Of a stretch of DNA of 40,429 nucleotides, positions 22,889 through 31,368 are shown in pieces. Each line of letters begins with the position of its first letter. The stretch's first letter is position 1. The translations under genes were made by a program, and so were the position numbers. Origin of the DNA: DATBFX01 sp036558305 (lineage in GTDB: Bacteria; Chloroflexota; Chloroflexia; Thermomicrobiales; UBA6265); the NCBI GenBank assembly GCA_036558305.1, contig DATBFX010000599.1, forward strand, positions 1-40,429, in the 5' to 3' direction. A model generated the notes under the pieces. The model worked only from the letters and a program-made list of their open reading frames with translations, ran no database searches and had not been told where the DNA came from.

Positions 22889-23806
22889 CTAGCCGATTGC
22901 CTCGACCGGGCATCCCGGAAGCAGGTGCACGACGCTCAGTCGCTTGGGCGACCGTTCGTCTTCGGTCATCACCGCGATCACCGCCGGAGTCCCTTCCTGA
23001 TCCCACACCAGCGCCCAGGTCTGCTCGAACGGCATCCGTGCCAAATCGCCCGGCACGACCGGATCGAGCCAGAGGTAGCCATCGAGCTTCGCCCGATCGA
23101 GTGGTGCCAGGTGGACCCAGCCGCCGCCCCAAACCGGCAACTTGTCCTCCCGCAGCTTCTCCGGTGCCAACCGCCGCCGGAACGCGGCGTGCGGATCGAC
23201 GACCGGCGGCTCGGTCGACTCCCACGACGGCTTCTGCACCGCCTGCACGTGGACGTCGCGGCCCGCGCCCAGCGGGTAGCGCGCCCGCCAGTGCAGGTGC
23301 CCGTACAGCGGTTTCTTCAGCCACGGGGCAGTGCCATCGGGCGTTACCTCACACGGCTCAACGAGCACCCACTCCACCGCGAACCCCCGCGAGCGCAGGC
23401 ACGACCACACCTCCGCTCCCGCCAGCGAGTACCGACACAGCGGCTGCACCATATCCGGCTCCGCTGCCCGCCTCCGCCGCGCATCGATCAGCGGGTGCCA
23501 GCGATCCGCCGATTGGTCGCTCAGGGCGACGCGGGCGCGCAGCATCCGGCAAGCGGCCAGGGCCAGCGCCAGCGCCCGCAACGCCTCGGTCGGCGACCCC
23601 GCCGCCGCTACCGCACGCAACCGCATCGCGAACGCCTCCAGACCAAGCTCGGCGAAGCGATCGGCCTCGTCGGTCAGGGCCGATACCTCGGTCGCGGCAT
23701 TCCTCCAGCCGGCGGCGACGAGTCGCGCCAGCCTCAGTTCCGTCTCCTGCAAACGGTCGCCAACACCGTGCATCACGCCCACTCGGTCCTCAGCACTCGG
23801 TCTCAC
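22889..23806 (-). CDS. Uncharacterised partner of the SWIM protein (305 residues)
   Basis: It begins at a GTG overlapping the SWIM stop (GTGA, 4 nt); an in-frame ATG at 23773 is an alternative. The N-terminal half is helical and alanine/leucine/arginine-rich (DRLQETELRLARLVAAGWRNAATEVSALTDEADRFAELGLEAFAMRLRAVAAAG). The C-terminal half is mixed beta with many Trp: SLAGAEVWSCLRSRGFAVEWVLVEPCEV, KLPVWGGGWVHLAPLDRAKLDGYLWLDPVVPGDLARMPFEQTWALVWDQEG. No membrane segment or catalytic motif is seen. I do not recognise the family. Strict coupling to the SWIM gene makes it a component of the MoxR-VWA-SWIM-DUF5682 set; it could correspond to the C-terminal part of longer YehQ-type SWIM proteins (inference). 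Confidence 0.75.
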   Translation of the reverse strand: MRPSAEDRVGVMHGVGDRLQETELRLARLVAAGWRNAATEVSALTDEADRFAELGLEAFAMRLRAVAAAGSPTEALRALALALAACRMLRARVALSDQSADRWHPLIDARRRRAAEPDMVQPLCRYSLAGAEVWSCLRSRGFAVEWVLVEPCEVTPDGTAPWLKKPLYGHLHWRARYPLGAGRDVHVQAVQKPSWESTEPPVVDPHAAFRRRLAPEKLREDKLPVWGGGWVHLAPLDRAKLDGYLWLDPVVPGDLARMPFEQTWALVWDQEGTPAVIAVMTEDERSPKRLSVVHLLPGCPVEAIG

Positions 23807-25170
23807 GCCAGATCCGGATACGTCGGTCCGTTCGCCCACCGCAACTCGCCGACGATTCCCAGGCACCGCAATTCCGGTCCGTGGTCCCCCAAACCGGCCA
23901 GCCCAACCAATGCGTAGCCCCCCGCCCTGTCGGGCAAGATGCCGAGTGCGTGCTTCGACCAGGCAGCCGGCCAATCGAGCGGCAGCGCCCGTCCGTGCCG
24001 ATCCGTCGCCGCGATCCGATCGCCCTGCGCCACCAGCGCCTCCGGTCGAAAGACGACCGCCAGTTCGGGCGCCCCGACCGGCATCGCCACCCGCTCGATC
24101 AGGCGCCGGCGGATCTCCGCCACCTCGTCCACCGCCCGCTCGACGATGCGCCGGACGTCCGCCACCGACACCGACGCACGCCGCACCCGCAGCAGCTTCA
24201 GCCGCCGCGGCGCCTCGCCCGGATAGACCCCCGCCTCGTCGACGAAGAGGCGCAGCCGCCGCGGCGGTCGCCGTTCACCGCGCAGACCGCGCGGCGTGAT
24301 CTGCCGCTCGACGTAGACCTCGCCCGTCGGCAGATCGACGAGATAGGTCGATTCGATACGGAACTCGCCGTCGTCGTTCACGTCTTCGGCGACCGCCATC
24401 AACTCGAGATCGGTCAGCCGCGCGAGCTCGCGTTCGCGCCACGTCTTCCCGACCAGCTCCTCCGCCAGCGCCGGATCGAACCCGCTCGTTCCGTCGAGGT
24501 ACGCGCCCAGCACCTGCCGCGTCACGCAGATGTCGGTCAACAGCGCCGCGAACCGCGCCGGGTCGCCGGCCGTTTGCCCCCCATCCGCCGCAAAGTGCCG
24601 GAGCGCCATCAGCCGGTTTCCGAGCCGGCGCAGTTTGAGCGCCCGGACGGTCTCGGCGGCACTCGTCAGCAACGCCACCTGCTCCCGGCCCAACGCGCCG
24701 GCACCGCCCGCCGCGATCTCGTCGAGCAGACGGTCGACCAGGATCAGACCGGCCCGTCGTTGCTCCAGCTTCAACGCCTCGGCACGCTGCTTCGACACGC
24801 CCTCGCGCCGCTTCCGTCCCGCCGGTGCCACCTGCGGAATCTCGGCTTGGGCAACGATCCTGAAATGTTTCGGCTGCTCCAGGAGCGCGACGCAGACGGC
24901 GACGACGTGCTTGCAATGCCGCTTGCGACGGTGGGCAGGACAGGTGCAAATCACCTTCACCTCGCCGTCGAAGGAGATCGTCACCTGGTAGTCGGTCGAA
25001 CCGCTCACCACCGCCCGCGCGACCAGCCCGGTGACGGTCCCGTCCTTGATCATGCCCTGCCGCAGGTAGTCGCGACCGGCACCGTAGGCGGTGTCGCCCG
25101 CCAACTCCCGCAGCCGCTCCCCAAGGGCGAGCAGCGCCTGGTACCGCGACGGATCAAAGGCGGCCGCCAT
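23803..25170 (-). CDS. SWIM zinc-finger protein (YehQ-like)
   Basis: A 455-residue protein with a SWIM finger at 75-88, CxC-x8-CxH (VICTCPAHRRKRHCKHVVAV), near the N-terminus. The long remainder is helical, then beta, with LLTDICVTRQVLGAYLDGTSGFDPALAEELVG and FRIESTYLVDLPTGEVYVERQITPRG. SWIM fingers bind nucleic acid or protein. In E. coli the yehL-yehM-yehP-yehQ cluster pairs a SWIM protein with a MoxR ATPase, DUF5682 and VWA. Here it overlaps the VWA gene by 17 nt and its unknown partner by 4 nt. It appears intact. Confidence 0.85.
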   Translation of the reverse strand: MAAAFDPSRYQALLALGERLRELAGDTAYGAGRDYLRQGMIKDGTVTGLVARAVVSGSTDYQVTISFDGEVKVICTCPAHRRKRHCKHVVAVCVALLEQPKHFRIVAQAEIPQVAPAGRKRREGVSKQRAEALKLEQRRAGLILVDRLLDEIAAGGAGALGREQVALLTSAAETVRALKLRRLGNRLMALRHFAADGGQTAGDPARFAALLTDICVTRQVLGAYLDGTSGFDPALAEELVGKTWRERELARLTDLELMAVAEDVNDDGEFRIESTYLVDLPTGEVYVERQITPRGLRGERRPPRRLRLFVDEAGVYPGEAPRRLKLLRVRRASVSVADVRRIVERAVDEVAEIRRRLIERVAMPVGAPELAVVFRPEALVAQGDRIAATDRHGRALPLDWPAAWSKHALGILPDRAGGYALVGLAGLGDHGPELRCLGIVGELRWANGPTYPDLA

Positions 25171-26353
25171 CGACCGACTCCCCCTTCAGTGCCCGCTCGA
25201 CCGCCTCCACCAAGCGGTTCGGCGTCGCCGCGAACGTCGGCACGTCGAGCGCCGCCACGTCGCGCGCCAGCGCGTGGTCGAACGAGGCAACGCCGCCGTC
25301 GTTGAGCGCCAGCACGCAGAGCACGCGCACCCGATCCTCCCGCAACGCCGCCAACCCGCGCAGCAGCGACGCCCGGTCGCCGCCCTCGTGGAGATCGGTG
25401 ATCAGGATCAACAGCGTCCGTTCCGGTTGCTCGATCAACCCGCTCGCGTAGGCGACGGCGCGCGCGATGTCGGTGCCGCCGCCGAGTTGGACGCCGAACA
25501 GCAACTCGACCGGATCGGAGAGTTGGTCGCTGACGTCCGCCACGTTCGTGTCGAACAGCACCAGCCGTGTGTCGAGTGCGGGCAATGCCGCAAAGACGGC
25601 GGCGAAAACGGCGCTGTAGACGACCGATTCTCCCATCGACCCGCTCTGATCGACGAGCACGACGATCCGCCATTCGTGGAATCGCCGCTGATTGGCGTAG
25701 AAGTAGATCCGCTCGGGAACGATCTTCCCGAGCGACGGTTCGTAGTGACGCAGCCCCTCCCGCACCGTCCGCCTGACGTCGAGATTCCGGGCGACTTTCA
25801 TCGGCGCGTGCCGGTTCCGCTGCAACGCGCCCAGCACCGTTTGCCGGATCTGCATCTCCAGCCGCTGCCGCAGATCCTCCACGATCTCCGCGACGACCTG
25901 ACGCGCCGTCCGCCGCGTCTCCTCCGGCATCAGACTCTTGAAACCCAGGATCGTCGCCGCCAGCGCCACGTCCTTCTCCAGCGTCGCCAGCGTCTCCGGT
26001 TCGAGCAGCAGTTGCCGCAACCCCCGCCGCTCGATCGCCTCCTTCTCCATGAACGCGACGACGTCCCGCGGGAAATACCGCCGGATGTCGCCCAACCACG
26101 TCGGCACGTACGGCGCGCTCGCACCCAGCCCGCCCGACCGCTCCTCCGGCTGCCCATAGAGAAAGTCCAGTGCCCGATCGATCCGCGCCAACCGGGCATC
26201 CGCGCCCACGGCACCGTCCGCCGCCGCAAACGCCGACGACGCGCCCCCGCCCGCCTCCGGCCCCACGATCAACCGCCAGCGGAGAAGCGCCGCTTCGGCC
26301 CGCTGATCTCGATCAATACCAGCGGCATTATGGGATGCTGACTGCTCCGTCAT
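25154..26353 (-). CDS. VWA-domain protein (YehP-like)
   Basis: A 399-residue protein. The N-terminal helical part (DDxx-free, DVVAFMEKEAIERRGLRQLLLEPETLATLEKDVALAATIL) precedes PERIYFYANQRRFHEWRIVVLVDQSGSMGES with an intact MIDAS D235-x-S-x-S. The other metal-site residues are T294 (LGGGTDIARAV) and D320 (LILITDLHEGG). VWA partners recruit or present clients to MoxR ATPases. It starts at 26353 after a hairpin-rich 120-nt gap from the DUF5682 gene. It overlaps the SWIM gene by 17 nt. It differs from the CoxE-like protein at 3831-5312 and belongs to a second system. Confidence 0.9.
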   Translation of the reverse strand: MTEQSASHNAAGIDRDQRAEAALLRWRLIVGPEAGGGASSAFAAADGAVGADARLARIDRALDFLYGQPEERSGGLGASAPYVPTWLGDIRRYFPRDVVAFMEKEAIERRGLRQLLLEPETLATLEKDVALAATILGFKSLMPEETRRTARQVVAEIVEDLRQRLEMQIRQTVLGALQRNRHAPMKVARNLDVRRTVREGLRHYEPSLGKIVPERIYFYANQRRFHEWRIVVLVDQSGSMGESVVYSAVFAAVFAALPALDTRLVLFDTNVADVSDQLSDPVELLFGVQLGGGTDIARAVAYASGLIEQPERTLLILITDLHEGGDRASLLRGLAALREDRVRVLCVLALNDGGVASFDHALARDVAALDVPTFAATPNRLVEAVERALKGESVDGGRL

Positions 26354-26365
26354 CGCTCCGGTCTC

Positions 26366-26383
26366 AGCCCCCTTCAGGGGGCT
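26366..26383. repeat. Hairpin between the DUF5682 and VWA genes
   Basis: AGCCCCC (26366-26372) and GGGGGCT (26377-26383) form a 7-bp stem with a TTCA loop. A second weaker pairing (AGCGCC with GGCGCT) lies just beyond it, within 26395-26420. It is located 13 nt before the VWA start on the transcribed strand, with no T-run, so attenuation or mRNA processing is more likely than termination. Confidence 0.5.
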
Positions 26384-26473
26384 TGGTCGGTTGAGCGCCG
26401 GGTGCCCTCTGGGCGCTTCAGCCCCGCGCCTGGGCGACCCCGCGTCGACGCGAATAGCGCGCCGACGCAGCCC

Positions 26474-28798
26474 TCAGCCAATGCCATACCGTTCCCTCCA
26501 CTCCGCCAACGTCGTCGCGACGGCAGTATCGGCCTCGACCAGCAACGCCCGTTCCAACTCGGAAAGGTCAAGAGTCACGGACCTGGCACCTTGGACCCCG
26601 AGCACCGCGCCCAGCGTCTCCGCCAGATACCTCCGCTCTGCCGGGCGCAGACCGCCAAGCGTCCGGCGCAGTGCCGGCAACAGCGGAATCAGCGCCTCGA
26701 CCTCCAATCCGAGCAAGAACTCCGTGACCGCCCCCAGCAGCGATCGGTTGCGGATCAGCGTGCTTCGGTGCAGCGAAAAGATCCCCGCCACGAGCCGGGC
26801 ATTGGCGGCCGGATCGCTCCCGGAGAACCAGATCCGCAAACGACGCGCCAGTTCGCCGTCCGGCAATCGCCCCTCCACCTCCAGGAGTGTCAGCGCGATG
26901 CCACGCACTCCGGGGTGGCATTGCTCCAACGCCGCCACCGCCTCGATCGCTTCCCAGAAGACCTCCGGTGCGACCGTCGGGCTTCCCTTGCGCACCAGCT
27001 CGGCCAGCGGGGTCAACGTCTGCTCGACCTCATCCGCCGCCTCGTCGGCGCAGTTCGTCGCCTGCGGCAGGTGGACCATTGCGCGGACGAACAACCGCTC
27101 CGCCAGATCGCCGAGCTGGCCCTCCGGCAACCGGCGAGCCGCGCCGTAGGCAAGCAGCCCATCGAGGTGAAACACCGCCCGCGCCAGTGCCGGGAAACTG
27201 CCGCTGTCGGCGGCCAGCGCCTCGCACCGCGCGAGCGCCGCCGGAAATGGTTCGGGCAGTTCGCACAGGGCCAGCTGCAACAGAACGGCGGTCCCCTCGT
27301 CGATCCGCGTCACCTCGCCGAGGCGACGCCGGAGCAAGCGCACGCAGACCTCGGCCAGGGTGCTACCCCAGGCGTTCCGTTCCACCAATCCGGCGTCCGT
27401 CGCGGGCGTCCAGCAGAGTTCCCATTTTTCGAGCGCGCGCCCCAATCCGGCCAGCGGCCCCCCCTGCGCCGCCCGCCCGCCACCGCCGATCCCGCTTTGC
27501 AGCTCGCGTCCGAACGGGACGTCGGCGGCGGTCAGCCGGTGCAGGAACACCGATTGCGCCGCCTCGTGCGGCACCGGGAGGTGGACAAGCACCTGACGTG
27601 GCGCGTCGACGACCGGCAGGTCCAGTTGGTGCGCGGTCAGGTAAAACTCGTTTTGGAGCGGCGTTCGCCCGGCGAACGGCGTCACCCGGCCCAGGTCTTC
27701 GCCGATCAAGACCTCGCGCAGCGCCTCGGTCACCACGGCCGTTTGCCCCTGACCGAAGCAGGCGACTGCCGCGTCCGTCACCTCGTCCACACCCGGCGCC
27801 TGCTTGCCGCGGAGCCCGGCCAGTACCGCGGCCAACTCGTTCGCGTCGATCTCCTGTGCCAGGGAGGCGATCTGCCCCCGCCGCCGCAACCGTTGCGCGA
27901 CCGCGACCAATGCATCGCGGCTCGCCGCACCGTAGTCACCGCCGCACTGCCAGACCTGCTGGTAGTACCAGGGCGCCCGATTCCCTGCCCCGTATCCGAG
28001 TTGCTCGCTCAACCGAGGGTAGCTGTACGGCACCAACGCCACCTCGGTCTCCACGCCCGCACCGAGTTCGGGCACATCCGCGCCGGCGGCGAACCATTCG
28101 GCGATCGGACCGGCATGCGCCGCCCCGCAGACCAGCACGATCTCCTCGGCCGCGATGCCGGACCCCGCCACGGCACCGGCAACCCCGGCCATGTGCCGCT
28201 CCCGCAGATCGTCGCGCCCCAGATTCCGCGCCGTGTCGCCAAGGGCACGGGCCACGGCGCCGTATTCGCCGAAGGCGCCCAAAAAGGAATCCAACGGCAC
28301 CCCGCCACACGCCTGCTCGAACGCCGCCTCCCAGAACGCGTCGAACGTATCGAATCCCGCTGCCTGGGCCAGGCGCCCGGTGAACGCGGCGTAGTCGTCC
28401 CTCGCCGCCGTCGTGTCATCGGTTGGAGGGAGCGTTGCGTCGCCATCGTCCGGCGAATCCGGCCAGCCGAGGGTGACACCGGCAGGCACGTCACAAAAGC
28501 GGAGCACGGCACCGACCGCGTCCCCGGCTTTCAGCGCCGCGTACTCGGGAGAGTATTGACAAAAGGGATAGAAGACGGAGCGACTGTTCGCGCGATCGCC
28601 CGCCATTCCGCCCAGATCGGCCGGATAGGCGTAGATGGCCACCGGCGGCACGGTCGCCCCGTCCAGGACGTAGGGGATCAACCGGTCGGCGTCGGCCGGT
28701 CCCTCGATCAACACCGCACGCGGTCGCCGCTCCCGGATCAGCCGGTCGATCTGCAACGCCGCCGCGGGCGAATGGTGGCGAATCGGGAAGATCAGCAC
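26474..28798 (-). CDS. DUF5682 protein (YehM-like)
   Basis: A 774-residue protein starting at GTG 28798. The N-terminal domain has FPIRHHSPAAA (4-14), RAVLIEGPADADRL (27-40) and VLVCGAAHAG (221-230). These His/Glu motifs recall the EreA/ChaN/TIKI-type fold, suggesting hydrolase chemistry (inference). The remainder is mainly helical, with the end DLSELERALLVEADTAVATTLAEWRERYGIG. DUF5682 proteins are constant companions of MoxR ATPase, VWA and SWIM genes. The promoter upstream holds a LexA-like box (28868-28881). It precedes the VWA gene by 120 nt. Its MoxR partner is not adjacent but about 8 kb away. Confidence 0.85.
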   Translation of the reverse strand: MLIFPIRHHSPAAALQIDRLIRERRPRAVLIEGPADADRLIPYVLDGATVPPVAIYAYPADLGGMAGDRANSRSVFYPFCQYSPEYAALKAGDAVGAVLRFCDVPAGVTLGWPDSPDDGDATLPPTDDTTAARDDYAAFTGRLAQAAGFDTFDAFWEAAFEQACGGVPLDSFLGAFGEYGAVARALGDTARNLGRDDLRERHMAGVAGAVAGSGIAAEEIVLVCGAAHAGPIAEWFAAGADVPELGAGVETEVALVPYSYPRLSEQLGYGAGNRAPWYYQQVWQCGGDYGAASRDALVAVAQRLRRRGQIASLAQEIDANELAAVLAGLRGKQAPGVDEVTDAAVACFGQGQTAVVTEALREVLIGEDLGRVTPFAGRTPLQNEFYLTAHQLDLPVVDAPRQVLVHLPVPHEAAQSVFLHRLTAADVPFGRELQSGIGGGGRAAQGGPLAGLGRALEKWELCWTPATDAGLVERNAWGSTLAEVCVRLLRRRLGEVTRIDEGTAVLLQLALCELPEPFPAALARCEALAADSGSFPALARAVFHLDGLLAYGAARRLPEGQLGDLAERLFVRAMVHLPQATNCADEAADEVEQTLTPLAELVRKGSPTVAPEVFWEAIEAVAALEQCHPGVRGIALTLLEVEGRLPDGELARRLRIWFSGSDPAANARLVAGIFSLHRSTLIRNRSLLGAVTEFLLGLEVEALIPLLPALRRTLGGLRPAERRYLAETLGAVLGVQGARSVTLDLSELERALLVEADTAVATTLAEWRERYGIG

Positions 28799-28857
28799 AG
28801 GCTCACCCTATCCCCGCCGTGTTCCCTCGGGCCCGCCACGCCGCGCGGCCCGGCCCC

Positions 28858-28886
28858 ATTGTCGCGTAGAACATCCGTTCGGTCAA
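28858..28886 (-). promoter_or_regulatory. Promoter of the DUF5682 gene with a LexA-like box in the spacer
   Basis: On the minus strand: -35 TTGACC (28886-28881), a 17-nt spacer, -10 GACAAT (28863-28858). The spacer begins with GAACGGATGTTC. With its flanking C this is CGAACGGATGTTCT (28881-28868), a match to the Gram-positive-type SOS consensus CGAAC-RNRY-GTTYC apart from the last base. Repressor binding there would block RNA polymerase. The GTG start is about 60 nt downstream. The same design precedes the MoxR gene at 38140-38168. Confidence 0.7.
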
Positions 28887-28987
28887 CACCCATCCCGCAC
28901 CAGCCAATGGTAACCCGCGCTGCCTGCCTCCCCGGCACGCTTCCTGCGGTCCGCCCGGCGTCGGCCGTCGCCGGAAAGGAGCCGTCG

Positions 28988-29482
28988 GTGTCCAACAGTA
29001 CCAAACCGCGAGACGGTACCCGCGAGCGGGCAACCTACTTGACCCTGATCGGCATCTTTTGGGCCCTCTTCCTCGCGTTTCTGCCCCGCCGGGGCGAGCG
29101 CCGGCCGCTTGAACTCGGCTCCCTCGATCTCGCCATGCTCGGGTTTGCCACCTTCCGCCTCGCGCGGCTCACCGCCGACGACCGCGTCACCCAACCGCTG
29201 CGCGAACCCTTCACCGAGACCGAACCCGACGCCAGCGGCGTCGGCGAAAACACCGTGGCCGAGGGCAGCGGTGTCCGCAAGGCGATTGGCGAACTCATCT
29301 CGTGCCCAACCTGTGTCGGCACCTGGGCTGCCGCCTTCCTGGTCTATGGTCTGCGCGTCGCCCCCGGTCCCACCCGCTTCTTCCTCGCCATCATGGCCAC
29401 CGCCGGTCTCGCCGAGTCCGTCGACTCCCTCGTCGAGAACTTCCGGTGGACCGCCCGCATGGCGCGGAAGGCGTCCGGGTAG
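28988..29482 (+). CDS. DUF1360 family membrane protein
   Basis: A 164-residue protein. The N-terminal hydrophobic segment (YLTLIGIFWALFLAFLP) is followed by LDLAMLGFATFRLARLTADDRVTQPLREPFTE, the marker of the DUF1360 family, then ELISCPTCVGTWAAAFLVYGL with a CxxC inside a membrane-adjacent region, and a last hydrophobic helix. Function unknown; relatives occur in phages and spore-formers. The GTG at 28988 has AAAGGAG 7 nt upstream. It is divergent from the DUF5682 gene. Confidence 0.75.
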   Translation: MSNSTKPRDGTRERATYLTLIGIFWALFLAFLPRRGERRPLELGSLDLAMLGFATFRLARLTADDRVTQPLREPFTETEPDASGVGENTVAEGSGVRKAIGELISCPTCVGTWAAAFLVYGLRVAPGPTRFFLAIMATAGLAESVDSLVENFRWTARMARKASG

Positions 29483-29604
29483 GTCTTCATCGCTCGCGCA
29501 AAATCTTCCCACCGACGACCGCGCCAGCGCCAGGCATGGCGGCCACCGACAACCTCCGGTAATCTACGAGACAGACCAAACTCGGAAATAAAGGAGGTCT
29601 GTCG

Positions 29605-29841
29605 ATGACGTTTTCGAACACGAAAGTCGCCAAGACGGGTCGCGCGGACCCGGCTAGCGTCGATTCTCCATTGAGCGATACGCCGAGTCTATCGCCGTAC
29701 CAGCCGGCAACCCCGCTCGGGCGCCGACTGATGGAATTGCACGAAGAGATCGTTGCTTCCGGTCAGCCTCTCATCGATTCCTGGGAGGAGCTTGAACGCG
29801 AGATCGCCGAGCGGCGCGGCGGTCACTTCGATCGCGAATGA
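29605..29841 (+). CDS. Small antitoxin of a PIN-toxin pair
   Basis: A 78-residue protein with GGAGG 9 nt before the ATG. The C-terminal half (PLGRRLMELHEEIVASGQPLIDSWEELEREIAERRGG) is the conserved part of a small antitoxin family that accompanies PIN toxins in Chloroflexota and cyanobacteria, as I recall it. The N-terminal part is low complexity (Ser/Pro/Thr-rich). The stop overlaps the toxin ATG (ATGA), showing coupling. No classic DNA-binding fold is apparent. Confidence 0.75.
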   Translation: MTFSNTKVAKTGRADPASVDSPLSDTPSLSPYQPATPLGRRLMELHEEIVASGQPLIDSWEELEREIAERRGGHFDRE

Positions 29842-30263
29842 CCCGAACCTACGTCGATGCGGGTGTCCTGATCGCGGCAGCTACCGGTCGGGATCCCATG
29901 CTCCAGCGTGCCGCCCTCGCCGTGCTCGGCAAAGCTGGACGCGACTTTGTATCGAGCGCGTTCGTGCGTTTGGAAGTCATGCCAAAGGCGGTCTACCAGC
30001 GGCGTGCGAAGGAGGTCGCCTTCTATCAAACGTTCTTCGCTGCCGTCGCGGGGTGGGCGGAACCCGTCGACCCGCTGATCGCTGACGCCCAAGCTCAAGC
30101 CGAGCGTTCCGGACTGAGCGCACTCGATGCCCTTCACGTTGCCGCTGCGATTGCGTTGAATGCCGACGAGTTGGTTACCACCGAGCGGCTTGGAACTCCG
30201 ATCCACCGCGTCACGGGGGTCAAAGTCGTGACGATTCAGCCCACGACGACACCCGTCTCCTGA
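29838..30263 (+). CDS. PIN-domain ribonuclease toxin (VapC-type)
   Basis: A 141-residue PIN protein: TYVDAGVLIAAATGR (first Asp), FVSSAFVRLEVMPKAVYQR (Glu), GLSALDALHVAAAIALNADELVTTERL (Asp in ALDALH, Glu/Thr in the last strand). The acidic cluster appears complete. It overlaps its antitoxin by 4 nt. It is convergent with the coiled-coil membrane protein gene. Confidence 0.85.
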   Translation: MTRTYVDAGVLIAAATGRDPMLQRAALAVLGKAGRDFVSSAFVRLEVMPKAVYQRRAKEVAFYQTFFAAVAGWAEPVDPLIADAQAQAERSGLSALDALHVAAAIALNADELVTTERLGTPIHRVTGVKVVTIQPTTTPVS

Positions 30264-30285
30264 GCGATCCGACCTGATCGGCCTG

Positions 30286-31176
30286 TCACCGCTCCCCGTC
30301 TTGTTCCCGATACGCCCGCTCCAGTCCCTCCCGCGCCCGTGGAATCTCCGCCCCGAGTTGGTCGAGCGCCTTGCGCAGCGCCGCCCGCGTCTCGGGGTTC
30401 GTCGCCGCTGCCTGGAGATTGGGGTAGATCGAGCGCGTCAGGAGCCCGCGCACCTCGCGGATGAACGCGGTCAGATCCCGGCACGTGGCGTCGTCGAACT
30501 CCAGACGGTGCTGCGCGAAGGTCTCGGCGAACGCGAACGTCGCGTCGCCGACCTCTTTCCACGGTTCCCACCGCAGCGCCTCGGCCGACAATTCGGGCGG
30601 TAAGACGAACGGTTCGCCGGGCAACAGCACCGGGTTCGTCACCGAGACGAACGTCGTTTCCAATTTCGTCAACCGCCGGTAGAGTTCGCCGATCGCCTCG
30701 GCCCGCCGCGCCGCGCCCCTCGCATCCTCGACCGACCGCTGCCGCGCCGCGATCGCGGCGATCGCCGCCCCGATCGCCTCCCGCAGCCGACCCAATTCGG
30801 CGTCGTGGTGCGAGCGCAGATCGCGCAGCGCCTGTTCCAACGCCTGCGTCGTCTGCCCGTCCACCTCGGCATAGCGCTCGCGCAGGCGAACGATCTGCGA
30901 TTCCTGCTCGTGTGCCGACGTCCGCAGCGTTTCGCGCAACCGCCCCAACTCCGTCTCGACGTCGCCGATCACCCGTTGCGACTCGGCGCGCAACCGTTCC
31001 ACCTCGGCCTCGTAGCGGGCTTCGAGCGCAACCCGCAACGGGTCGAGATTCGTCCCGCCCGGCTCGAGCGCCATCGGCGACGAACCGCCCTTGCGGAGTT
31101 CCCGCGGGACATACACCGCCGCCCCGGCGATCATCGCGCCGATGATCAAGAGCAAAAAGACGATCAGCACGTCCAT
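30286..31176 (-). CDS. Single-span membrane protein with long coiled coil
   Basis: A 296-residue protein. A single N-terminal membrane segment (VLIVFLLLIIGAMIAGAAVYV) is followed by a long heptad-rich region (about 50-165: ALEARYEAEVERLRAESQRVIGDVETELGRLRETLR and on). A helical C-terminal domain has LLPGEPFVLPPELSAEALRWEPWKEVGDATFAFAETFAQHRLEF and ends GLERAYREQDGER. The shape resembles membrane-tethered RmuC-like or cell-envelope proteins but no catalytic motif is seen. Family not recognised. The ATG at 31176 has a weak ribosome-binding site. It is divergent from the secreted protein gene. Confidence 0.7.
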   Translation of the reverse strand: MDVLIVFLLLIIGAMIAGAAVYVPRELRKGGSSPMALEPGGTNLDPLRVALEARYEAEVERLRAESQRVIGDVETELGRLRETLRTSAHEQESQIVRLRERYAEVDGQTTQALEQALRDLRSHHDAELGRLREAIGAAIAAIAARQRSVEDARGAARRAEAIGELYRRLTKLETTFVSVTNPVLLPGEPFVLPPELSAEALRWEPWKEVGDATFAFAETFAQHRLEFDDATCRDLTAFIREVRGLLTRSIYPNLQAAATNPETRAALRKALDQLGAEIPRAREGLERAYREQDGER

Positions 31177-31368
31177 CGACCAGTCACCGTCCCATCGCGA
31201 TTGTCGGACTCCTTCCCGACACAAGATACCCCAGGCGCGCCCGCACCGCACCGGAACCACCGATCCCCGTACCATTCCCGGCACGGCAGCCCACGCCGCG
31301 GAAACGTCGGGTCCGAAGTAGGCGTTGTGGAGACGGGAACGACCGTGACGACGATCGGAGGATTTTGC

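Noticed and set aside
26402..29482. 1026-codon plus-strand open frame
   Set aside because: Only the last 165 codons (from 28988) form a real gene (DUF1360). The rest is antisense to the DUF5682 gene, with shadow-type composition.
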